Shown here in pieces: positions 9,445-18,316 of a stretch of 64,000 bases of DNA. Origin of the DNA: Flavobacterium akiainvivens (lineage in GTDB: Bacteria; Bacteroidota; Bacteroidia; Flavobacteriales; Flavobacteriaceae); contig NZ_LIYD01000005.1 in the NCBI RefSeq assembly GCF_001278115.1, positions 1,937,431 through 2,001,430 of the forward strand, given 5' to 3'. The first letter of the stretch is position 1. Every line of letters starts with the position of its first letter. Position numbers and translations under genes: made by a program. Under the pieces are notes generated by a model. It saw only the letters and a list, made by a program, of their open reading frames with translations, searched no databases and was not told the DNA's origin.

Positions 9445-11070
9445 TTAATACATTTTTTTACCCCAGATGGGCTTGCCATCTGCAGTGAGGCCCGATATGG
9501 CCAGGGTTACCTTGCGCGGAGACGACTCCCAGTCCCACGAATCAAATACCTTGCACTTAGAGCCGTTTATAAGCACCTCTTTATTGGTATCATCATAGCT
9601 CCAGCTGCCGGTCATGCCGCCACCCACGGTGCCGTTTGCATTAAGGCTTACCATAACCGATGTTTGCATGGTTTGGTACTGGTAGTTCATGGTTATAATT
9701 TCGTAAGTACCGGCAATGGTTGCCATGGTAAATTCGGTAGCTGGCACACCCGCATAACGCTCCGGCGATACAACGGGCCAGCCATCTGTAGTCCACTGCA
9801 TTTCGCGCACGTGGCCCATCATTACGGCATTAGAGGCGTTTATGCCCGGCACGTTTGCCGGTAGCCTGCCCTGCGATGCAAAGTACCATTTACCGTTGGC
9901 ATCATCCTGAAACACCGCGCAGTGCGATATACCCACCCAGCCGGTGTGGTTGTTAAACTTATACGGATGCGTTAGCATAGGCCAGCATTGTGCACCCTGG
10001 GTAATATCCTGCCCGTTCATGCCCACATAAGGGCCCTCTATGTTTGTTGACCTTGCCACACGGGTATTATAGGCAATGGATAATTCATCATAAGCAAAAA
10101 ACAGGTAGTAGTACTGCGTTTGCGGGTTGTAGATAATCTCTGCCCCCTCAAGCGCCTGCCACCTTTCGGTGTTTACATTGCCACGGCCTGCTATGCGTAT
10201 TCCGTAATCGTCTATAGTATTAAGCTGGGTAGGCTTGCCCGTTGCAGGGTCTACCTGCACGGCAGCAATACCGGTATGCCACGAACCGTAAATAAGCCAG
10301 TGCTGGCCGTTTTCGGCTACAATGTAGCTGGGGTCTATGGCGTTAAATTTATAGTAGCCATTCCAGTCGTTAGGGCCATCTCGGTGGTAATCTACCACGC
10401 CATCGGGTTCAGAGGTTATAACCATACCTTTGTCTACCCATTGGTTAGAAGCCAGGCTGGTGCTTTCCATCATGCCTATGTAAGGCCTTTCGCCCCAAGA
10501 GGCGGCAGGGTCTGTACCGGTAATAAGCTCATCTACCACAATGCTGTAGTACATCCTGAACACATTGCCCACCTTGCGGATGCACGGCGCCCAGTAGCCA
10601 TACTTAGGGTTATCTATAGGCGGAAGGCCCATTTGTGCCCTGTGGGCATTCATGGTGGTTTTTACCCATGCAGGTGCCTCATCCATAGTAGAACCTATAT
10701 ACTCCCAGTTTATAAGGTCTAAAGAACGCCTTGCATGAAAATGCCCGTGGCCTGCATGTGCATTGCCGTAAGAAGCATCGGTCTGGTACATATAAAAATA
10801 GGCGCCGTCTTTAACCACGGTAGGGTCGTGCACGTTAGCCAGGTTCCACTGGCTGCGGTTTTCCCAGCCGGCTATGGGCGTATAGTTATCGGCATAGGTA
10901 GGCCCATTAAACACCGGGCCTACGGGTGGGTTATCATCATTATCGGTGCCTCCGGTGGTAGGCTCGTTTTCGTCTTTAGAGCAGCCGGTGGCCACAAGCC
11001 CCGCTACCGCAAGGGCAACAAACAGTCTGGTGCCGTTTGCAAACAGCTGCATTGCTTTATTCTTTTTCAT
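9445..11070 (-). CDS. GH43 endo-1,5-alpha-L-arabinanase with C-terminal beta-barrel domain, surface lipoprotein
   Basis: The 541-residue product has a lipoprotein signal (VATGC, Cys30) followed by KDENEP, an acidic stretch of the kind that marks surface-exposed lipoproteins in Bacteroidota. The GH43 motifs are Asp82 (NVHDPT), NAIDPSY, LEGAEIIY and the central His in GISHCAV. The last 100 or so residues form a beta-rich domain, like the C-terminal domain of Bacillus endo-arabinanases. It is the best candidate for the surface enzyme that makes the first cuts in the arabinan backbone before SusC/D import. Confidence 0.87.
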   Translation of the reverse strand: MKKNKAMQLFANGTRLFVALAVAGLVATGCSKDENEPTTGGTDNDDNPPVGPVFNGPTYADNYTPIAGWENRSQWNLANVHDPTVVKDGAYFYMYQTDASYGNAHAGHGHFHARRSLDLINWEYIGSTMDEAPAWVKTTMNAHRAQMGLPPIDNPKYGYWAPCIRKVGNVFRMYYSIVVDELITGTDPAASWGERPYIGMMESTSLASNQWVDKGMVITSEPDGVVDYHRDGPNDWNGYYKFNAIDPSYIVAENGQHWLIYGSWHTGIAAVQVDPATGKPTQLNTIDDYGIRIAGRGNVNTERWQALEGAEIIYNPQTQYYYLFFAYDELSIAYNTRVARSTNIEGPYVGMNGQDITQGAQCWPMLTHPYKFNNHTGWVGISHCAVFQDDANGKWYFASQGRLPANVPGINASNAVMMGHVREMQWTTDGWPVVSPERYAGVPATEFTMATIAGTYEIITMNYQYQTMQTSVMVSLNANGTVGGGMTGSWSYDDTNKEVLINGSKCKVFDSWDWESSPRKVTLAISGLTADGKPIWGKKMY

Positions 11071-11087
11071 AAGCCTGTTGTTGTTAA

Positions 11088-12638
11088 TTATTTGGCCTCA
11101 AGCACCACTACAGAGAATGGCGGAAGCGTTACCGTAAGCACACCGTTTTTAACCTTAAAGTCTTTAAATGCTTTAGGCGTAATGGCGTTAGGGTTTTCGA
11201 ATGAGTTATAGTCCTGTAGCTTGCCCGATGAAAGTATCTGGGCGGTAAAGTCTTTTAGCTTAAGGGCGTTAAGGTCTATTTCTACGGTTTCTTTATCTTT
11301 TGCGTGGATGTTAACCAAAGAGATGTGCGTTTTGCCATCTTTTACAGAGGCTGATGCCGAAACCGCCGGAAGCGTTTCGCTACCTACCTTATAATCAGGT
11401 GTGGCAAGCTCGATTGGGATAAGCTTTGCATCCTGGTGCACCTTGTACATTTTCATTACATGGTAGGTAGGCGTTAGCAGCATTTTGTCTCCCTTGGTAA
11501 GGATTACCGCCTGAAGCACGTTTACCGTTTGGGCAAGGTTTGCCATGCGCACGCGGCTGCTGTGGTTGTTAAAAATGTTTAGCGTAGTACCGGCAATCAT
11601 GGCATCGCGCATGGTGTTTTGCTGGTACAGGAAGCCCGGGTTTGTGCCTTCTTCCACGTCATACCAGCCGCCCCATTCGTCTACCACAAGGGCTACTTTG
11701 CCTTTAGGGTCATACTTATCCATTATTTCGGTGTGCTTTGTAACCAGCTCTTCCATTTTAAGGGCGGTTTGCATGGTGGTAAAATACTGTTGCTCGTCAA
11801 ACTTTGTAGATGAGCCTTTCTTTTCCCAGGTTACAAACGAGTATGAGTGTAGTGCCACACCATCCAGCAGGTTTTTAGGGATTTCGCGCATAAGCACTTC
11901 TGTCCAGTGGTAATCGGCCACGTTAGCGCCCGATGCAATGCGGAACAAACTACCTGTGTTGCTCCAGTCTGTCATAAAGGTAGAATACTGGCGGTACAGG
12001 TTTGCATAATGCTCGGCCGTCATGTTGCCACCACAGCCCCAGGCCTCGTTGCCCACACCCCAAAACTTAACACCCCATGGAGTATCGCGGTTGTTTTGCT
12101 TGCGCAGGTCGCTCATTGGGCTTTTGCCGCCATGGTTTACATACTGAATCCACTCTGTAAATTCCTGAACGGTGCCGCTGCCCACGTTAGCCGCCAGGTA
12201 AGGCTCTGTATCCAGCACCTCGCACAGGTCAAGAAAATCGTGTGTACCAAAGCTGTTGTCTTCGGTAACGCCCCCCCACCACTGGTTTACTATGGTAGGC
12301 CTTTTTTCTTTTGGCCCAATGCCGTCTTTCCAGTGATAGGTATCGGCAAAGCAGCCGCCCGGCCAGCGCAGGTTGGGTATTCCCAGTTCTTTTAGCGCGG
12401 CAATAATATCATTCCTTACACCTTTTGTATTAGGAATGGCACTACCCTCGCCCACATAAAAACCATCGTAAATACAACGGCCCAGGTGTTCAGAAAAATG
12501 CCCGTAAATGTGCTTGTTAATGGTAGGCGCATCGGCCGAAGGGTTAACCTTAATGGTTGCCTTTTGTTGTGCCGTAGCCGGCAGTAAGCTGCCTGCGGCA
12601 AGGAGTAAAACAGTTGTGTAGTGCTTGATTTGGCTCAT
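11088..12638 (-). CDS. GH51 alpha-N-arabinofuranosidase
   Basis: The 516-residue product has a signal peptide (ending PATAQQ) and the standard GH51 length. The acid/base is Glu198 (WGVGNEAWG) and the nucleophile Glu321 (VVDEWGGWYD). It trims alpha-L-arabinofuranose from arabino-oligosaccharides in the periplasm. It is the first enzyme gene after susD and follows a strong hairpin in the 78-base gap. Confidence 0.92.
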   Translation of the reverse strand: MSQIKHYTTVLLLAAGSLLPATAQQKATIKVNPSADAPTINKHIYGHFSEHLGRCIYDGFYVGEGSAIPNTKGVRNDIIAALKELGIPNLRWPGGCFADTYHWKDGIGPKEKRPTIVNQWWGGVTEDNSFGTHDFLDLCEVLDTEPYLAANVGSGTVQEFTEWIQYVNHGGKSPMSDLRKQNNRDTPWGVKFWGVGNEAWGCGGNMTAEHYANLYRQYSTFMTDWSNTGSLFRIASGANVADYHWTEVLMREIPKNLLDGVALHSYSFVTWEKKGSSTKFDEQQYFTTMQTALKMEELVTKHTEIMDKYDPKGKVALVVDEWGGWYDVEEGTNPGFLYQQNTMRDAMIAGTTLNIFNNHSSRVRMANLAQTVNVLQAVILTKGDKMLLTPTYHVMKMYKVHQDAKLIPIELATPDYKVGSETLPAVSASASVKDGKTHISLVNIHAKDKETVEIDLNALKLKDFTAQILSSGKLQDYNSFENPNAITPKAFKDFKVKNGVLTVTLPPFSVVVLEAK

Positions 12639-12653
12639 AGTGTATTAAAATTT

Positions 12654-12698
12654 TAATATCACGCAGCAGGTAAAAAGTGTACCTACTGCATGATATTA
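12654..12698 (-). other. Strong hairpin between susD and the enzyme genes
   Basis: Arms 12654-12672 and 12680-12698 match as inverted repeats at 17 of 19 positions, with both differences giving G-U pairs in one strand, around a 7-base loop. On the minus strand only a weak A/T-mixed tract follows, not a full T-run. It may act as a partial terminator, an RNA-processing site or a 3' end stabiliser that lets susCD be expressed above the downstream enzymes. Confidence 0.65.
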
Positions 12699-12716
12699 AG
12701 TTGTTATAAATAAATT

Positions 12717-14276
12717 TTAGTAACCGGGGTTTTGCTCTGTGCCCGGGTTAGTATCTCTTTCCAGCTGCGGTATTGGGAAGTATTCCCTGCCGGCCAGGTA
12801 CGTATTAAATTCAGGGTCCCTGCTTTTTAGCCATGCCAGCTTAACCGGGTCCTGAAGCCAGCCCCAACGGCGGATGTCATCAAAACGGTGGCCTTCCATA
12901 GCAAACTCAAGCAGCCTTTCGTGGGCAATCTGGTCGCGCATTTGTGCCTGTGTCATGCCCGGCATTGTTGTGGCCAGGTTAGGCAGGTTTACCCTGTCTC
13001 GCACCATTTGAATATAGGTATAAGCGCCTGCTGTGTTTCCGGTTTCGTTAAGGCACTCGGCATACATAAGCAATACATCTGCATAGCGCAGTATACGCTC
13101 GTTTATACCGCTCCTCCAGTCCATTTCGTTTGCAAAATCGCCATCAGAGTTTTGATATTTGCGGCAAAACAGGTCGTTAAGGTCGGCCGGGCTGCTTGCA
13201 TAATGTGTGGCAAAGCTAACGCCATACAGCATCATGCCCGGTTTGTTGTAAAACATAGTGGCATCAAGCCTTGGGTCTTCATCACCGGTTTCGGTTTGCT
13301 CCAGATGAAAATCATCATAAAGTGCCCATGTAGGCTGTGCATCGGTCCAGCCAAAGCTGCGCGGTGCATAAGTAATGGCACGGGCGCTGGTTTTGCCCCA
13401 GTCAGAAGCAGGTATACCACCCCAGCCAAGGGCTACGCCGCCGGCCTCGCGTGCAAACTGTATTTCAAAAACCGACTCAGAGTTGTTTTCATTAGCGGTT
13501 GTAAAGTTATCGCGGTAGTTAGGCACCAGGCTGTAAACGCCAAGGTTCATAACACTTTCAAATGTAGCTTTTGCACCGGTAAAGTCGTTTGTAAACAGCT
13601 GTGCTTTACCAAGAAATGCAAGTGCTGCACCTTTAGTGGCACGGCCCGGCTGGTTAGCATCAATGCCGGTAAGGCCATTATATGATACCGGAAGCATATC
13701 TGCCGCCATCTGGAAATCTGCCTTTACCTGGGCCCAGCCTTCTTCCTGTGTTTTTTGCGGGTGCTTAAGCTCATCTATAGTTAGCGGTATAGGCACGTTT
13801 TTAAACAGGTTAACAGCATGGAAAAGGTACAGCCCCCTAAGAAAATAAGCCTGGCCCAGCACACGCTGCTTAAGCGCCTCATCCATTTCTATATTTGGCA
13901 CTTTTGCAAGCACCTGGTTAGCACGGTAAATGCCCTGGTAATACATTTCATAAGCCCAGCCGTATATGGCCGCATCAGACACGCTGCTGTTAAACCTGCC
14001 CACGTTTGCCATATTGGCCCACGGGCTGTTGCTGCGCATATCTTCACCCCTAAGGTCAAGCAAAAGCGGTGTGCTCCTCATATAAGTGCCATCGGCAATA
14101 AGGGCGCTGTAGGCCGCATTAACACCGGCTACGGCATCTTCATCTGTTTTCCAGAACGCCAGTTCGCTGTCAAGGTTAGGGTCAAGCTGCAAAAGGTCTT
14201 CATCAGTCACACAGCCTGTCATTACAACAGAAAGTGCCGATAGTAGTAAAAACTTTTTTATATATACTGTTTTCAT
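12717..14276 (-). CDS. susD: SusD/RagB family nutrient-binding lipoprotein
   Basis: The 519-residue product has a lipoprotein signal (VMTGC, Cys22). The helical SusD fold is recognised from the N-terminal LDLRGEDMRS-type region, the TPR-like core (GQAYFLRGLYLFHAV) and the C-terminal LLMYAECLNETGN and GHRFDDIRRWG motifs. It sits on the outside of the outer membrane as the lid of the SusC channel and binds the imported glycan, here probably arabino-oligosaccharides. It follows susC with an 18-base gap. Confidence 0.93.
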   Translation of the reverse strand: MKTVYIKKFLLLSALSVVMTGCVTDEDLLQLDPNLDSELAFWKTDEDAVAGVNAAYSALIADGTYMRSTPLLLDLRGEDMRSNSPWANMANVGRFNSSVSDAAIYGWAYEMYYQGIYRANQVLAKVPNIEMDEALKQRVLGQAYFLRGLYLFHAVNLFKNVPIPLTIDELKHPQKTQEEGWAQVKADFQMAADMLPVSYNGLTGIDANQPGRATKGAALAFLGKAQLFTNDFTGAKATFESVMNLGVYSLVPNYRDNFTTANENNSESVFEIQFAREAGGVALGWGGIPASDWGKTSARAITYAPRSFGWTDAQPTWALYDDFHLEQTETGDEDPRLDATMFYNKPGMMLYGVSFATHYASSPADLNDLFCRKYQNSDGDFANEMDWRSGINERILRYADVLLMYAECLNETGNTAGAYTYIQMVRDRVNLPNLATTMPGMTQAQMRDQIAHERLLEFAMEGHRFDDIRRWGWLQDPVKLAWLKSRDPEFNTYLAGREYFPIPQLERDTNPGTEQNPGY

Positions 14277-14294
14277 TTTCTTTTCAATTAATTT

Positions 14295-17200
14295 TTAGAA
14301 ACTTGCTTCAATACCAAATATAAAGGTGCGCGGGTTAGGGAAAGAGCCTGATTCAAAGCCCCTTGAAAGTAAGCCGTCGTTCATAAAATCAGGGTCGTAA
14401 CCTGTAAAATCAGTAATTACAAATATGTTTTGGCCAGAGGTGTAAAGCCTTACCTTATCAAACACTTTGTTGTCCTTAAGCGGAAGCGTGTAGCCCAGCT
14501 GTATGTTTTGCAGCCTTAAATAACCGGCATCCTGCACAAAGCGGCTTGACGGCCTTGCATTGGCATTGCGCTCTAATACATCAGGGCGCGGCACATTAGT
14601 ATTGGTGTTTTCCGGTGTCCAGTAGTTAAGCATATCTGTACTGTGGTTTAACAGGCCGCCTATCATAAGGCCGTTGTAAGTACCGTTGTATGCCTTGTTG
14701 CCACCCTGGCCCACAAATGCAAATGAGAAATCGAAGTTTTTGTATTCTGCATTAAAGTTAAGGCCGTAGCTGTATTTAGGTATTGTAGTGCCCTGGTAGG
14801 TACGGTCTTCATCTGTAATAAGGCCATCGCCGTTAACATCGCGGAATTTAACGTCGCCCGGCTGTGCATTAGGCTGGAAGGCGTGTGCATCTATCTCGGC
14901 CTGGTTCTGGAAAATACCTTCGGCTTCATATACAAATATTTCGCCTGTTGAACGGCCTACGGCTGTTTTAGAGTTGATACCGAAAAGCGGGTCGTTTTCG
15001 TCACCCAGCCTTAGTACCTCGTTTTTAATAGTACCCAGGTTAGCATTTACACCCCACTTAAATTCGTGGTCATAATTGCTGTAGCCCAGTGTAAATTCTA
15101 AACCTGTGTTGCGGATATCGCCGGCATTTGTCCTGATACTTGCAGGGAATGCACCGGTAGAGAATGGCAGCGGCACAGCAAGCAGCAGGCCTGTAGATTT
15201 TTTAACGTAGTATTCTGCAGAGAACTGTAGTTTGTTGTCAAACATACCGGTTTCTATAGCAATGTTGCTTGTTTGGGTTTCTTCCCAGCTTATAGACGAG
15301 TCAAACGCGCTGATAACCGAAGTACCCGGGGCAAGCGAAGTGCCAAATACATAGCTGGTAAAAGGGTTAACCGTAGGTGCATAAGCATATACACCAATGG
15401 TGTTGTTACCCAATAAACCATAACCGCCACGCACTTTAAGGGTATTCCACCACTCCGGCAGCTTAAGGTCGTTTTGTGCTTTCCATGCTCCTGAAACCGA
15501 GTAGTAGTTACCGGTGTTGTTGTTTTCAGGGAAAAGCGAGCTCTTATCCTGGCGGAAGTTTGCCGTAAGTATATAGGTATCATCAAAAGTATATACAAGA
15601 CGGCCCAGTAATGATTTACGCCTGATTTCGCTTTGGTACTCACCACCCGAAATAGCATCGGCATAGTTAAGCTGGCTGTTTTCGCCCGGAGTGTAGCCCA
15701 CACCACGGCTCCAGTGGTTGTGGTATGATTCGCTTTCCATAACGTGGCCTGCCATTAAAGATATGTTGTGCTTGCCCAGTGTTACATCATAGTTTAAAAG
15801 GTTATCTACTATGGTGCGCACGTTTTTATCGTTATTGATGCTAAGTGCCGATTCGGCATTTTCTGTAATGTAGTACCATCCAAGGTCGCTTGGCGGGGTA
15901 AAGAACCTGTTGAAACCGTTAAACTGGTCGGCACTGGCCCTTAGGGTATACCTAAGCCCTTTTATAATTTCAAATTCGCCCCAAATGTTACCCACAAACC
16001 TGTTCCTGTCGGTATTGTTATTTATAAGGTTGTTAAAACCAATAACGTTAAGGGTAATGGCCCTTTGGGTAAGGTTATCGGCACCGCCGTAGCCCCCCAG
16101 CCTGTTAGGGTCGTACACCGGCATGGTAGGTATGGCCTGTAGCAGCGCCATCATGGCACTCTCGCCGTTGTATGAGTTAAAGTTTTCTTTGTCGCTGCTG
16201 GTGTAGCTTATTTTACCGCCATATTTAAACCTGCCCTTTTGGCCTGTTACGTTAAGGTTTGTAGAGTAACGCTCATAAGCCTGCGGCACTTTAAGGTAGC
16301 TGGTATTTTTAAAATAATCTACGTTAAAGTTGTAGCTAAGCGCCTCGCTGCCTGCTGTAAAGCTAAGCGAGTGGTTTTCTATGCGCCCTGTACGGAACGC
16401 CTCGTCCTGCCAGTTTGTATCTACATTATTAATGTAAGACGGGCTGTTAGGGTCGTTACCCGGCAGTATGGCCTGGCCAGAGTTTAGGTAGGCAGCATTT
16501 GTAATATCCTGGTACTGCTCGCGGTTGGTAACGTCTATTTTACGGCCCACATTCTGGAAACCGGTTAGCGAGCGGAAGTTAATGCTTACTTTACCTGCCT
16601 TACCTTTTTTAGTGGTAATAATAACCACACCGTTAGCACCACGCACACCATATATAGCTGCCGCAGATGCATCTTTAAGCACCTGTATGCTTTCTATATC
16701 GCCGGGTGCAAAGTCATACGGATTGTCTACCAGTATGTTATCTACCACAAACAACGGGTTATTGTTTGAAAACGAAGACATACCGCGTATTTTGATGTTT
16801 ACAAAACCGCCCGGTTCGCCGCTGCTTTGTACGGTTACACCCGCAGCCTGGCCCTGTAGCATTTTAGCCACATCATAAGTTACGGTCTTTTTAGCGTCTG
16901 CCACGTTTACCACGGCTACCGCACCGGTAAGGTCAGACTTCTTTTGTGTACCATAACCTACCACCACAAGCTCATCCATGGTTGTAGCATCTTGTGAAAG
17001 GGAGATATTAATTGTGGTCTGGTTGCCTACCACAACTTCCTGTTCGGCATACCCCATGTAAGAAAACACCAGTACATCGGTAGTTTTTACTTCAATAGAG
17101 TAGTTGCCGTCAATATCGGTATTAACCACTTTGGTTGTACCTTTAACTAAAACGTTTGCGAGAGCAAGCCCGGAACCGTCTTCGGCGGCCGTTACCTGCC

Positions 17201-17330
17201 CACTAACTGTAACGTTCTGGGCCTGTAGTGCTACAGCCGCCAACAAAAAAACCGCGCACAGTGCCACCTTCAGTTTAGAAAGTTGCCCTGTGGCAGCCAT
17301 ACTTAAATTAGTAATTCTAATCATAAACAT
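14295..17330 (-). CDS. susC: SusC/RagA family TonB-dependent outer-membrane transporter
   Basis: The 1011-residue product has a signal peptide (ending ALQAQ), a carboxypeptidase-regulatory-like domain (about residues 39-115), a plug with the family motif DELVVVGYGTQKKSDLTGAV and a long beta barrel ending in F. It imports oligosaccharides using TonB energy, with SusD as partner. Two in-frame ATGs lie close together (17330 and 17324), and the first was taken. It is the first gene of the arabinan operon and sits just downstream of the operator and promoter at 17350-17401. Confidence 0.93.
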   Translation of the reverse strand: MFMIRITNLSMAATGQLSKLKVALCAVFLLAAVALQAQNVTVSGQVTAAEDGSGLALANVLVKGTTKVVNTDIDGNYSIEVKTTDVLVFSYMGYAEQEVVVGNQTTINISLSQDATTMDELVVVGYGTQKKSDLTGAVAVVNVADAKKTVTYDVAKMLQGQAAGVTVQSSGEPGGFVNIKIRGMSSFSNNNPLFVVDNILVDNPYDFAPGDIESIQVLKDASAAAIYGVRGANGVVIITTKKGKAGKVSINFRSLTGFQNVGRKIDVTNREQYQDITNAAYLNSGQAILPGNDPNSPSYINNVDTNWQDEAFRTGRIENHSLSFTAGSEALSYNFNVDYFKNTSYLKVPQAYERYSTNLNVTGQKGRFKYGGKISYTSSDKENFNSYNGESAMMALLQAIPTMPVYDPNRLGGYGGADNLTQRAITLNVIGFNNLINNNTDRNRFVGNIWGEFEIIKGLRYTLRASADQFNGFNRFFTPPSDLGWYYITENAESALSINNDKNVRTIVDNLLNYDVTLGKHNISLMAGHVMESESYHNHWSRGVGYTPGENSQLNYADAISGGEYQSEIRRKSLLGRLVYTFDDTYILTANFRQDKSSLFPENNNTGNYYSVSGAWKAQNDLKLPEWWNTLKVRGGYGLLGNNTIGVYAYAPTVNPFTSYVFGTSLAPGTSVISAFDSSISWEETQTSNIAIETGMFDNKLQFSAEYYVKKSTGLLLAVPLPFSTGAFPASIRTNAGDIRNTGLEFTLGYSNYDHEFKWGVNANLGTIKNEVLRLGDENDPLFGINSKTAVGRSTGEIFVYEAEGIFQNQAEIDAHAFQPNAQPGDVKFRDVNGDGLITDEDRTYQGTTIPKYSYGLNFNAEYKNFDFSFAFVGQGGNKAYNGTYNGLMIGGLLNHSTDMLNYWTPENTNTNVPRPDVLERNANARPSSRFVQDAGYLRLQNIQLGYTLPLKDNKVFDKVRLYTSGQNIFVITDFTGYDPDFMNDGLLSRGFESGSFPNPRTFIFGIEASF

Positions 17331-17349
17331 GAAATTTGGTTTGTTTTAT

Positions 17350-17368
17350 AAATGTATTTTTTACACTT
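17350..17368. promoter_or_regulatory. Putative AraR operator at the susC start site
   Basis: AAATGTATTTTTTACACTT matches the galM copy at 3462-3480 in 18 of 19 positions. Its centre falls on the transcription start expected from the -7 box at 17370-17377. That position is usual for a repressor that is lifted by the substrate sugar. Confidence 0.6.
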
Positions 17369-17369
17369 C

Positions 17370-17401
17370 CAAATGTAATTAAAGATTCCTGAATAAACCA
17401 A
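17370..17401 (-). promoter_or_regulatory. Promoter of the susC operon
   Basis: On the minus strand TTG (17401-17399) is followed after 21 bases by TACATTTG (17377-17370), a good Bacteroidota-type -33/-7 pair. The predicted start near 17363 gives a leader of about 33 bases. The rest of the 17331-17557 gap must hold the promoter of the divergent regulator. No clear -7 box was found for it there; TAGCTTTA at 17517-17524 is the nearest match. Confidence 0.6.
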
Positions 17402-17557
17402 ATATTTTTTTCATTATTTAAAAATTATTTTAAAAATAATCTGCAACCCTGCAATACTACAACGTTATCAAATAATTAATAGTTATTATATTAGTAATAT
17501 GCCAATAGTTGTAAAATAGCTTTATTCTTAATAAATTGCAGCAATTTAAAATACCGG

Positions 17558-18241
17558 ATGGATAATTATAATGACCAGGTAAAAACCCTGCTTGCAGTAG
17601 ACTGTATTATTTTTGGGTTTGATAAAAAACACCTGAAAATACTTTTAATAAAGCGTGATTTTGAGCCAGAAAGGGGCCGGTGGTCGCTTATGGGGGGCTT
17701 TTTGCAGCCCGAAGAAACCCTGGATGAAGCCGCTACCCGTGTACTAAACCACCTTACCGGGCTTGATAATGTATACATGGAACAGCTGCGTGCCTACAGC
17801 GCCATAGACCGTGACCCGGTTGAACGAACGGTATCGGTATCCTACTACGCGCTTATTAATATTACGGAGGAAACAAAGCTTAACGATAACTTTTCGGCAA
17901 AATGGTTTGACATTAATGAGGCACCCGACCTTATTTTTGACCACACTAATATGATTAGCCATGCCATGAGCCGCCTGCGCCACCGTGCCGGCACCAAGCC
18001 TATTGGGTTTGAGCTGCTGCCCGAAAAGTTTACCATGAAACAGCTGCAAACCCTGTATGAAGCCATACTGGGCGAAAAGCTGGACAAACGTAATTTTATA
18101 AACAAGATTAACGGCCTTGACATACTGCTTAAAACAGATGAGAAGGACATGAAATCATCGCGCAAGGGGTCTTTTCTTTATATGTTTGATGAAGTAAAGT
18201 ATAACGCCAAGGTAAGCGACGGATTTACTTTTAAGCTTTAA
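17558..18241 (+). CDS. araR: Nudix-type transcriptional regulator, AraR/NrtR family
   Basis: The 227-residue product has an N-terminal Nudix-like domain (about residues 10-140) and a C-terminal winged helix (about 150-227). The Nudix box region (46-69) keeps GGFLQPEE but has lost the catalytic RExxEE residues (TRVLNHLTG instead), so it should bind a ligand without hydrolysing it. In Bacteroides, a regulator of this family named AraR responds to L-arabinose and controls arabinose genes. Its divergent position to an arabinan locus supports the same role here. The symbol is by analogy. Confidence 0.8.
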   Translation: MDNYNDQVKTLLAVDCIIFGFDKKHLKILLIKRDFEPERGRWSLMGGFLQPEETLDEAATRVLNHLTGLDNVYMEQLRAYSAIDRDPVERTVSVSYYALINITEETKLNDNFSAKWFDINEAPDLIFDHTNMISHAMSRLRHRAGTKPIGFELLPEKFTMKQLQTLYEAILGEKLDKRNFINKINGLDILLKTDEKDMKSSRKGSFLYMFDEVKYNAKVSDGFTFKL

Positions 18242-18270
18242 ATTCAGAAGTTAGAAATCAGAATATAAAA

Positions 18271-18301
18271 AAAACCGGGATGTTTGCGTCCCGGTTTTTT
18301 T
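18271..18301. terminator. Bidirectional terminator between araR and the S41 protease
   Basis: AAAACCGGGA and TCCCGGTTTT form the stem, with A-run before and T-run after, so it can serve both converging genes. Confidence 0.85.
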
Positions 18302-18316
18302 ATATCATTAAATACC

